DNA of 64,000 nt, from assembly GCF_011397635.1 (NCBI RefSeq), contig NC_064761.1, positions 37,412,143-37,476,142 of the forward strand. Reading direction: 5' to 3'. The notes below the pieces were generated by a model. That model was not told the DNA's origin. It worked only from the letters and a program-made list of their open reading frames with translations, and searched no databases. Below are positions 55,088 through 64,000 of the stretch, in pieces. Within the stretch, counting starts at the first letter, position 1. Every line of letters begins with the position of its first letter. This DNA comes from Epinephelus fuscoguttatus (lineage: Eukaryota; Chordata; Actinopteri; Perciformes; Serranidae). The translations under genes were made by a program, and so were the position numbers.

Positions 55088-56812
55088 AGGAAAACATCAC
55101 CCGCAAAACCAAAAATACATATTTTTCAGGCTCTTTATCAGTCTAGATAATTTTGGTGCGAGTTGCAGAGTGTATCAGCTGTAGAGATGTCTGCCTTTTC
55201 TCCAGTATAATGGAACTAGATGGCACTCAGCTTGTTTTGCTTGAAGCGCCAAAAAAAATACACTTGAAAAACTCCAACAATGTCTCTTTCCAGAAATCAT
55301 GACCCGGTGACAAACTAGACCCACCAACCACATGGATGGGTCACTGAATGGACATACATGGTACAACCCAAAGGGCCCTAAGTGTCAGGGCTGGGACCAG
55401 GAAGAGATTTAAAAGCCTAGTTTCCACCAGGCAGTTCGATTCAGTTAGTTCGGTAGGCATTTCTTTCTGTTTCCACTGTGAAAAGTTGTGGATGGTAACA
55501 ATAGAACTGTTATGTACCGTCCCCATTTTTGGTCCCCCCTCTGTTGGGGTACCACAGATACATATCTACAGATCTGGTACTAAAAGGTGGAGCTCTGGAC
55601 ACTGCAGTCTGTTGATTGGTCAATAGAGGACAGTCACTCTGCTCAGGGCTGAGTTGTAGCTGGTTTCATGTAACCTCTGTTCATAACGTGACACGTTTAA
55701 CATACATTAGTAAACTATATCTATAAAAATGAAAGGATGTTTTGCTGCCTCTCACAGCAGCTGTAGACTGAGAAAAACGACTTTTAAGGTGGAATGTTTA
55801 CTTGCAACATTACTCAATGCATGAGTTGACAACATGAATCCATCAACACACCTTAAAGGGAAATTTCGGTTTATTTCAACCTGTCTCCTATCGTCCTAAA
55901 TTTGTTTCAAGTGACTAGTAACATAAAAATAATAGTTAGCATGTTAGCTGTTAGCCTAGATACAGCCGAGGCGCATAGTAGCGTCAGACCTGTTAAAACG
56001 TAAGTGAACGGGGAATACTTCAAGTTCAAAGTTAGTCCACTAAACAAGCTTTTTTCCCACAAAGACAGCCTCATATCGTTAGGATAAATGTCAGAGAACA
56101 TATAGAAAACGACATGTAAACGTATTGTCTTACCTTACCAGCGTGGTGTCATGTTTGTTTACCATTTAGCTCTGCTTTCCAAAGCAGAGCTTTCCAAAGC
56201 AGAGCTAAATGGCTAAAATGATCACAAAGAGACAAAAAGTACAGACAGGGGCAAATAACCACTCGTGAAATGACCACAAAGAAGAGGCTAAACTACGATA
56301 AGATCTCGCTTCTGTGTAGGAGAGGTGGTGGAGTCTTCTGCGAATCTGTGCCCCGGGGGCCCATTGTCTCCAAACATGCCCAAGGCCAACCGTATCACAG
56401 CACTGAGGGAGGTGTGAACTATTCATGGATGCAAGGCTCATTCTTGGCGCCCTCATCGGCTCAGCTGTAACGTTAGCTAGCTCAGTGGTGCTAGGTGAGC
56501 TAGCAGTAGATGCACGCTTCCTTTTGCTCGGTGATATGGTTGGCGAGTGTAGTTCAAAAGATAGAAAGTAGTTTCTGCATGAAACTGCTCACAACAAGGT
56601 CTGTGGATTATCTTTAGTAAACGGGTCATGATTTCTCGAAAGAGACATTGCTGTTGAGTTTTTCAAATGTATTTTTTTGGTGCTCTGAGCACCACAAGCA
56701 GAGTGTCATCTAGTTCCATCTCAACACTCAACAACTCATACCAAAACAATCTAGACTGATAATTAACACTACAGGTAAGAGAGAAAATATGTATTTTTGA
56801 TTTTGTGAACCT
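55088..56812. mobile_element. 1.7-kb TTAA-flanked element with about 225-bp inverted termini
   Basis: TTAA occurs at 55084-55087 and 56813-56816. The left arm (55088-55310) includes AAAAATACATATTTTTCAGG, GGAACTAGATGGCACTC and GAAATCATGACCCG. The right arm (56615-56812) carries their reverse complements. TTAA flanks suggest a piggyBac-type non-autonomous element. A second repeat starting TTAAAGGGAAATTTCGG (55853) appears nested inside. Confidence 0.7.
55853..56220. mobile_element. Nested repeat beginning TTAAAGGGAAATTTCGG
   Basis: It begins TTAAAGGGAAATTTCGGTTT and contains ATAATAGTTAGCATGTTAGC and CGAGGCGCATAGTAGCGTC, words I recognise from a high-copy fish MITE. The right boundary is approximate, near the perfect hairpin at 56168-56191. 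Confidence 0.5.
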
Positions 56813-56819
56813 TTAACAC

Positions 56820-58120
56820 AGAAACTGTGAAGTATCCTTGCACAAATTGTTGACTATGTGACGACAACAGTACAAGCAATGAGGCCTTGTTCACATTTGC
56901 AGTGTGGATGCAAACCATAACTCGAGGGGGGAAAAAACAAGTGAAACCAATAAAACAAACAAACCATGGAATAAATGAATCAGATCCTTTTTTTGCTGTT
57001 TGATGGGCATGTCGTCTACACAGTACATCAACAGCCTGTTTCTTGCATGATCGTGTGATTCCAACATTTAAACCAGAATCACCCTCACTGCTATCCTTTA
57101 ATTCAATACTTGAATATATGGCAAGTAACATTTCAACAGAGCTATCCAGCAAACTAGCCAGTAAACTAAAGCAACTAAAGGAGCCACACTGCTGAGTTCA
57201 AGTGGAGACAGTAACAAACACGGACTTTCTCACGGTTACAGAAGACAGACAGTGCATGACAGCACGTAGTGTTTTAAATTTGAATCAGTTTAAATTACAG
57301 CAAGTGTAAATTCACACCTCATTGGATGAGTGCTCCATTAAGTACTGAAACACTTGCTGCGCTGTTGTTTTTTTCTCAGCCAGCACTTTTCAATTTCCGA
57401 GATCTGTGTCCTATTATCGTGCTGGTTTAGCTGAACAACTTAAAAAAAGCTCTGTAATACTAAAGTTTATGATACAAGTCAAACACATACAGTATAAGAC
57501 ACAAAAAAGTCGTCTCCCCTGTCTATAATATAAGAACTCTAATCTGCATTAAGTGGCGTTCAGTGGTTCAGTGTGTGCCTTCTCTATATGAGTCTTTTCT
57601 TGGACACTGACACATACATCATTAACACTTCTACTATATTGTATATCATGGTGCAGTCTTAGAATGCTCCAGCACTGACACAGTCAGAGAAGTGTTGATT
57701 AATTTCAACTGTGACTCGTGAGTCTGTAGTTTGAGTTGATGTATTGTGAGGTGTTTCTGTTTTATTTCTGTGCAATATTTTACTCACTTGTAGGCTATTC
57801 GTTGTATGGCTATTTAATTGGCATATTTCCCGACTTATTTCCTCCAGCGTGCCGAGTTTAGGCCAGTGCTGGGCCAGGTCATTTTTGAAAATGACACAGT
57901 GATAGCAGTGTCTGTAGCTGGAATTGGGACACTTAATTTGGCACGATTCTGGGGCATGTTTTATCCTGAGTCTCAGTTGAGTCGGCGACCAGATGTGGCC
58001 CGAGTTGTTGCTTTCAGCGTGCCCGCGTATGGGCCGATATTGGGCCAGGTCTTTTTGGCTACCTGGGAGGTGAACAAGTGTAAAGTGATAAAGTGCAATA
58101 AAGACACTAAAAAGTTATCA
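56820..58120. other. Intergenic, nothing recognised
   Basis: No gene or bounded repeat. A pair of near-identical words about 170 bases apart (CCAGTGCTGGGCCAGGTC and GGCCGATATTGGGCCAGGTC, 57865 and 58030) hints at a small internal duplication. Confidence 0.35.
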
Positions 58121-58127
58121 GAATCAG

Positions 58128-58198
<71 letters not shown>

Positions 58199-58216
58199 CA
58201 TCCATCCATCCATCCA
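58128..58216. repeat. (CTAT)n-(CATC)n compound microsatellite
   Basis: About 17 CTAT units pass into 4 to 5 CATC units. Confidence 0.97.
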
Positions 58217-58626
58217 TTTTTAAACAACACAATGAAATTGTAAAGTGCAAAGGGTGCTGGGATGATAAGTGTGACAGGTTGCTTTATATAAACGAGGTAG
58301 GTGGATATGACAGTATATACAGTACTTTTATATTTATATTGACAGAAATTATATTAACATGTTAAAGAAAGCCGTGAGCAGACTATAAAATATGTAATTT
58401 ACTTGTAAAGTGTTTGCTTGATGTTATGTGGTTTGACTGTGTGGATTTGATTGTGGCTGACATTAGGCCTACGTGACTGAGACAGTACAGAAAGATAAGT
58501 AAACATAAACAACTCTAAAATTGCCCAGTGTTGCTACACATTTTGATAAATAAAGGCCTGTCTTAATTAGATACCTGAGCTTGTTGCCAAGCAGTTCATT
58601 TTTGTAGAAGTTCTATAGATGTATTA

Positions 58627-59391
58627 AACTGGGTTGCTGGCTTCCCACTTGAGCTAACTAAAACAACATATCCAGATACACGTATGCCAATGTATGTCAT
58701 AAAGAGACTTAAATGGGCAAAACCATGAACATCTAACTACTAAATATATAGGATGGTCAACAAAAACATTAAAACCACTGACAGGTTAAGTGAACAACGT
58801 TGATTGTGTTTTTACAGTGCATTGTTCTCTTGGGAAACCTTGGGCTCTGACACTCATGAGGATGCCACCTGACACGCTCCCCCCACCTAAACACCAGTGC
58901 AGACCATATTGCCTCATGGCAACAGCACTCCTCAGTAACAGTGGCCCCCCAGCAGGACAATGCGCCATGCACCCAAGGACACCCTCCAGAGGTCCTGTGT
59001 CCATGCCTTGACATCAGAGACAATTCCGGTACAAGGAGGACCCACTGTGGATCGGGGGTACCTTTGGGGTACCAGACCAGCACGCCCCACAAATATTCGA
59101 TCAGGTTGGGGTCTGGGGTATTTGGAGGTCAGGTTGATGCCTTGCGCTTTCTGTCACGTTCCTCAGGTCATTCCTGAGCAGTTTTTGTGGGGGGCCACTG
59201 CCATCGACAGGTGTTGTTGCCATGAGGGGGGTTAGTTTGTCTGCAATGGTGTTTGGGTGGGTGGAGGGCGTCAAGTAGCATTTACATGAATGCCAGAACC
59301 AAAGGTTTCCCAGCAGAACAATGCACTGTAACAAGATGATAGATGTTATTCAGTTCACCCACCACCGGTTTTAATGTTTTGCATATTTATA

Positions 59392-59436
<45 letters not shown>

Positions 59437-59560
59437 TACATATTTAGTAGTTAGATGTTCATGTTTTTCCCCATTTAAGTCTCTTTATGACATACATTGG
59501 CATACATGTATCTGGATATGTTGTTTTAGTTAGCTCAAGTGGGAAGCCAGCAACCCAAGT
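58627..59560. repeat. Long inverted repeat flanking the mariner relic
   Basis: Arms at 58629-58750 and 59441-59559 are about 120 bases long and nearly perfect inverses (for example TTGCTGGCTTCCCACTTGAG versus CTCAAGTGGGAAGCCAGCAA). The flanking DNA, not only the transposon, is palindromic here. Confidence 0.85.
58754..59396. mobile_element. Tc1/mariner-derived palindromic element, copy 3
   Basis: The left end TCAACAAAAACATTAAAACC is the terminus of the common fish Tc1-like family, and the right end GGTTTTAATGTTTTGC is its inverse. The body repeats transposase 3' sequence in both directions, with CAGCAGGACAATGCGCCATG on the left and CATTCCTGAGCAGTTTTTG on the right. No intact transposase remains. 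Confidence 0.75.
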
Positions 59561-59643
59561 CATATATGAATATACACTAAAAATTATCTATATAGCCTCC
59601 TTTCTTTCTATATATATTTATATAAACATAAACATCTGACTAC

Positions 59644-59687
<44 letters not shown>

Positions 59688-59810
59688 AAAAACAACATAT
59701 TGATATCTATCTATCTGTCTGTCTGTCTGTCTGTCTGTCTCGCTTATCCTGCTGGGGGTCACAGGAGGCTGAGGCCTATCACAGCTGACATATGAATATA
59801 TGACACACAC

Positions 59811-59854
<44 letters not shown>

Positions 59855-60040
59855 GTGTGTGTGTGTGTGTATATAATATATGTATATATAAATGTGTGTG
59901 TGTGTGTGTGTGCGCATAAATAGACTACAACAAGGAATCAAAACTGGACAAGGTAAACATAAACATTTGACGACTATTTGTATATATAAATATATATATA
60001 AAAAGTATCTGTCTGTCTGTCTGTCCATCCATATACATGT
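59396..60040. repeat. Microsatellite-rich tract (TA, TG, CTGT, CTAT)
   Basis: TA runs at 59396-59433, 59645-59661 and 59817-59849; TG runs at 59662-59687, 59854-59870 and 59892-59910; GTCT/CTGT runs at 59716-59739 and 60008-60023. A word AACATAAACATYTGACNACT recurs at 59628 and 59954, so part of the tract is a diverged tandem array. Confidence 0.85.
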
Positions 60041-60394
60041 CAATATACATACATGTCACAAACAGACTAAAGCAAAGACAAGGTGAACATAAACAGTTTA
60101 CTTCTATGTACAGATATAAGTATATATTTACAAAGTGTCTGTATAGCCTACAATGAAATTATAAACAGTAATGCAGTAGCGCAAAGGGTGCTGGAATTAG
60201 TATGGGCTGATTAATATAACAGTTTTTTTTTAATATACATGAAGTGGGTGGATATGATCATATATGTAGTGATGATATCAACATGGTAAAGGTCAGTGAG
60301 TATTTATACCATGACAAATATAATTTACTGGTAAAGTGAAGGCTGAGAAAAGAAAAGGGGAAACTACATTTAGTTATGCAGATTGTCCTGTTGC

Positions 60395-60760
60395 ATACAT
60401 ACATCCCTGCGTAAACAACCAACAGGCCGTCCCGGGTGCTCGGTGTCACCGCTGGCCTGCTGCCTTACATGGGCAAACCTCTCAACTCCCTGAGACGGCT
60501 GGAATTTCAGAGCGTGACGTCACTGCCTACAACTCTCCCAGAATTTGGATCAAGAAGTTTCACTTTTTTTGGTGGGATTTGAACCTCTGTTAGGTTTCCT
60601 AGAAAGCGAGGTAAGCGAAACTACCGAGCACTCTCCCGGCGCTTCACAGATACCTGCGACTATCGGCTGTGTTTGACCCGCTGTGACTGAAGGTATGCCC
60701 GGTAAACCCGGTGTTGGAGCTGCGGCTCGTCTCCAGTTTGTTCGGCCTTGTTGGGCTGTG
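60395..60760 (+). promoter_or_regulatory. Putative promoter and non-coding first exon, possibly lpp
   Basis: The segment is richer in GC and CpG than its surroundings and holds a perfect CRE, TGACGTCA, at 60515-60522. A strong donor (GCGAG then GTAAGC) lies at 60610/60611, with an alternative (GAAG then GTATGC) near 60692. TTCCTAGAA at 60597-60605 is six bases before the first donor. BCL6 and LPP are divergent neighbours in vertebrates, which fits a + strand lpp start here, but LPP coding exons would lie beyond the window. Confidence 0.4.
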
Positions 60761-60987
60761 ATACGGATTTTACTGTAGCTCGGACTGAGTTCACAATGAG
60801 GGCGTGGACTCGCACGGTAGCCTTGGCTGCTGCTAATGTTACATGAGGATACTAACAAAGCTAACTTGTCGGTAGCTTGTACCCAGCTAGGCTCAGTCAG
60901 GCGGTGAAAATATAAGACATTGTGAACCGTCAAGTTTTCTGGGCGTCTCTGGTGTGTCTGTTTTTAGCCAAGTGGTCTGCTGCTGAG

Positions 60988-62905
60988 CAATGCGGAAGAC
61001 ACACTGTCACCGGAGAGACATGAGAGAGAGACCCCGACTGTCTGCTGACAAATATGTCGCTGAATTTCACTTTTAGCAGAGTCATAACTCACAAACTGTC
61101 CCGTTACTGGAACAACTGTTAGCTAAGTTAGTGTTAGCTAGTTTTAGCGTCGTCGTTAATTAAAATAACCCCCATAACGTATGAACTTGTTTACGACAGC
61201 TGAGATTCGCCACGTTGTTTAAGCAGTTTTCATCACGGTCTTTTATCATTAACTAAAACAAAACTTTAATTTCGAGTCAGTTGTTTTGACTTTTGTACCC
61301 ATTATTCTTCATAAATGACAATATAATTCAGAAATATGTTTGCTGAGGCCCATAAAGTCACATAGGAGAGGTCTAACGTTACAGTGCAGGCCTGCAATAT
61401 ACTTTTAATCCAGGTTTAAATCAAAAGACAAGGCAGAAAAGCATCACTGTCTTGATTTGTGACATTAAAATGCACAAACAGGACACACCTGGCTCCACCT
61501 AAACTCCCCATTCACTTCAGTAGACACATGTCAGGTACTGTATCTTTACACTTCACCAAGGAAAGACAGCTCTGAATGACTTTCTTCCTTCTTTAGATAA
61601 GATTTTTCTTAAAGGACAAAAACCAAACAAATCCCTTCCATTTCTTGGTACGAGGGAGTATTCCACCGATGTTTATTAGTACCAAATGTCACTCCATTCA
61701 TTACATGTATTGTGAAGTTTTGTTTGCATTTGTGTGCCTCACTTAAAGGTCCAGCATAGTGAGGATTGCAGGTTGCAACCAGCTAAACTTCTCCCAGACA
61801 TGACAGTTTTAAGAACTCAGTATGACAATGCAGAAGACACACTAGCTATGTTTCCATCCAAAAGTGATTCGAATCATTGGGGAATGCGCATTAAAAGAAA
61901 TATGAATCCTGTGTGTTTCCATTAAATGTACGGACTTTGGTGAAAACTACGAACTTGTGTGATCACCATGGAGAGAGGTGCACTACGTCAGACTTAATTC
62001 GAACGTAACTGTTTCCATCCCCTGTTTTGCGAATCAGAATTTTTTCAAATCAACCAAAACCCGGCTAAAGCAAGCGTATTTTAGTTTGTGCGAATCAGGG
62101 GATTTTAATTTGAATTTTGGCGTTTCCATCATAATTTTCCGATGTGATACTTCTAGATGTGCATCTAAACAGGCTGATGGAAACATGGCTGCTGACTGTC
62201 AGCTGACAAATATGTTGCTGAATTTCACTTTAGCAGACTCATAACTTAGCGTCAATTTACTAAAGTGTTCCGTTACTGGAACAACTGTTAGCTAAGTTAG
62301 TGTTAGCTAGCTTTAGCATCGTCGTTGATCAGATTAACCCCCATAACGTATGAACTGACTTAGATAGCTTAGATTCGCCACATTGTTTAAGCAGTTTTCA
62401 TCACGGTCTTTTACTGTTAACTTAAAGAAAAGTGTGGTTTCTGGTCCGTAGATATGACTTGAGATGTCTAACATTACAGTGCAGGCCTGCATTATAGTTT
62501 TAATACAGGTTTAAATCAAAAGACAAGACAGAAAAGCATCACTGTCTTGATTTGTGACATACAAATGCACAAACAGGACACACCTGGCTCCACCTAAACT
62601 TCACTTCAATAGACACATGTCAGGTACTGTGTCTTTACACTTCCTCAAAGAAAGACAGTTTTGAATGACTTTCTTCCTCCTTTAGATAAGAAGTTAAATG
62701 TTATCCACTTTAATGTCTAAGAAAAGGAAACAGTCTAAGCCTATTGTCTTCACTGCTGATTTCATCTTTTGTGTTCAACACTATCATTTTTCTTAAAGGA
62801 CAAAAACCAAATAAATCCCATTCATTTCATCCAGTGTGGTAAGGATTGCAGGTTGCAACCAGCTAAACTCCTGACAGTTTTAAGGAATCAAAATGAAGAT
62901 AATAC
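60988..62905. repeat. Tandem duplication, unit about 838 bp
   Basis: Unit 1 is 60988-61825 and unit 2 is 61826 to about 62905; both begin CAATGCRGAAGACACACT. They share GTTACTGGAACAACTGTTAG, CCCCCATAACGTATGAACT, CACAAACAGGACACACCTGG and GATTGCAGGTTGCAACCAGC in the same order. Unit 2 has a MITE inserted after its first 18 bases, an extra block near 62690-62785 and loses about 100 bases near 62830. Confidence 0.85.
61844..62190. mobile_element. MITE with TATGTTTCCATC termini
   Basis: It starts AGCTATGTTTCCATCC and ends TGATGGAAACATGGCT, near-perfect inverses. The interior has repeated GCGAATCA and TTTCCATC words. It splits unit 2 of the tandem duplication. Confidence 0.75.
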
Positions 62906-63099
62906 CTGTTCAGTTTCCCCCAACTGATCAAATCATTTTGGTTTTGAATGTCTGACAGTTTCGGCAGAATTTGGTATTTCTCAGCCTCAGAGCTTTTGAA
63001 GCTTGACATTTATTGTTTCATTCGTTGTTCTTAGTTCTATAGGTTGGCTCCAGTGCCAAAGTATTCATACGTAGGCTGTGATGGAAGAAGTATTCAGAT

Positions 63100-64000
63100 C
63101 TTGTACTTAAACAGTTTGAGGTGGCATATAGGTGAGAATTGCAGATTGCCACCAGCTGAAATTTCTACCAGTTGGAATTCCTTCAGTGTTCATTGTTCAG
63201 GACGTTTTTAGTGGGAGTTGAATTATTCGTAGAGGTCTTGTCTTGTCGGACAACTTAAGATTGAGACATTCAGGAGGTTTTTACCGAAAGCTGAATTATC
63301 CACAGAGGTCTCTTCCTCTCTGAAACAAAGGACCAGGGGTCTCATTTATAGACATTGTGTATGCACACAACAAGGCCTGAAAGAGGCGTACGCCGCTTCC
63401 CACGCAAAAGTTGTTATCTATAAAAATGGACTTGGTGGGAGAAACTTTGCCTACAAACATTTTGGAGACGGGACTTTGACAATGCAGATGGTGAGGTGGA
63501 GGCCTGATTGTAGAAATTGTCTTATGTTTTTTTTTTGGCCCATGACATTTTTGGCTTTTGTCCGTATGTACATTTTTAGTATGGATTAGGGTCCGACCGA
63601 TATGGATTTTTTGGGGCCGATGCCGATTCCAATATTATGGAATAAAAAAATCTGATAACCGATATATTGGCCGATTAAATTTTTATGTTTTTCAATTTAA
63701 AAAAACACTGAAATACTGGTATGGATCTTGCGCATTGTTTTATAAATGAGACCCCGGGTGATTAAAACTCGTAAAAACATTAAATACAGCAGGTTCGTGT
63801 TACACATCTGTGTTTCTTCTGATGCTGCTCATGGTGGAGGGTTTGCTAAGTAGGTGGCAGACGTGTGCCCCATCTAGATCCAGTGTTGGTTTGTCTGTTC
63901 TGGGCTACTGTAGAAACATGGGGGTGCAACATGGCGATCTTCTTAGATGAGGACCTGCTCCCTATAAAGATGTAAGCAGCTCATTCATCATCATTATATT
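63100..64000. mobile_element. Harbinger-like family element, cut by window end
   Basis: It has the same landmarks as the 41.64-42.74 kb copy: GAATTGCAGATTGCCACCAG, TTCAGTGTTCATTGTTCAGG, later CTGGGCTACTGTAGAAACAT and GCTCCCTATAAAGATGTAAG. It is interrupted by a nested element at 63336-63755 and runs off the right edge. Confidence 0.6.
63336..63755. mobile_element. Nested MITE with GGGGTCTCATTTATA termini
   Basis: It begins GGGGTCTCATTTATAGA and ends TATAAATGAGACCCC, inverse ends. It lies where the sister copy near 41.80 kb reads continuously across the site. Inside, from 63588, is a piece reading TTAGGGTCCGACCGATATGG, the start of a different hAT-like fish repeat, so there are three nesting levels. 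Confidence 0.65.

Noticed and set aside
58118..58243. Frame with repeated SIYL units
   Set aside because: It is the translation of the CTAT microsatellite, not a protein repeat.
59759..60043. Minus-strand frame rich in IYIYIY
   Set aside because: It is produced by TA/TG microsatellites.

Overview
The window is nuclear DNA from a ray-finned (teleost) fish. It contains three vertebrate genes with short GT-AG introns, set in non-coding DNA full of fish-type transposon relics, tRNA-derived SINE sequence and microsatellites. There is no bacterial, organellar or viral gene content. All gene calls come from reading protein families by eye and joining exons by splice signal and reading phase; no database search was possible.

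Left part (1-17 kb). The 3' half of inpp5d (SHIP1, an inositol 5-phosphatase of blood-cell signalling) runs on + from 124 to 7692 in 13 in-phase exons. It covers the C-terminal half of the phosphatase domain, the C2-like region, both NPxY motifs, a proline-rich tail and a tiny last exon. After a transposon-filled gap (a 1.19-kb Harbinger-like element with a TTA target duplication, a SINE, several MITEs) comes lsm2 on + (13856-16624). Its five exons give a 95-residue protein almost identical to the human one, and its first coding exon holds only the ATG.

Middle (17-28.4 kb). After nested hAT-like and palindromic Tc1/mariner-derived relics, bcl6 lies on - (25810 to 22657). Eight coding exons give about 703 residues: BTB domain, long repression region and six C2H2 zinc fingers. 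Its 3'UTR lies to the left. A GC-rich promoter and non-coding first exon near 28.0-28.35 kb carry a tight cluster of TTCNNNGAA (STAT/BCL6-type) sites, which suggests conserved negative autoregulation.

Right part (28.4-64 kb). I recognise no coding exon here. It is a gene desert with a 1-kb minisatellite (36-37 kb), several transposons with long inverted repeats (34, 41.6-42.7, 48.8-49.2, 51.3-53.3 and 55.1-56.8 kb), a large hairpin-like locus at 58.6-59.6 kb, and unique stretches that could be enhancers. Near 60.4-60.75 kb a CRE-containing, CpG-bearing segment with a good splice donor looks like a promoter and first exon on +. By vertebrate synteny (BCL6 divergent from LPP) it may be the start of lpp; no LPP protein sequence is visible. 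Just downstream is a diverged tandem duplication of about 0.84 kb.

Functionally, inpp5d and bcl6 both act in haematopoietic/lymphoid cells, while lsm2 is a housekeeping RNA-processing gene. The strongest leads beyond the genes are the motif cluster in bcl6 exon 1, its echo at the putative lpp exon 1, and the palindromic structures.
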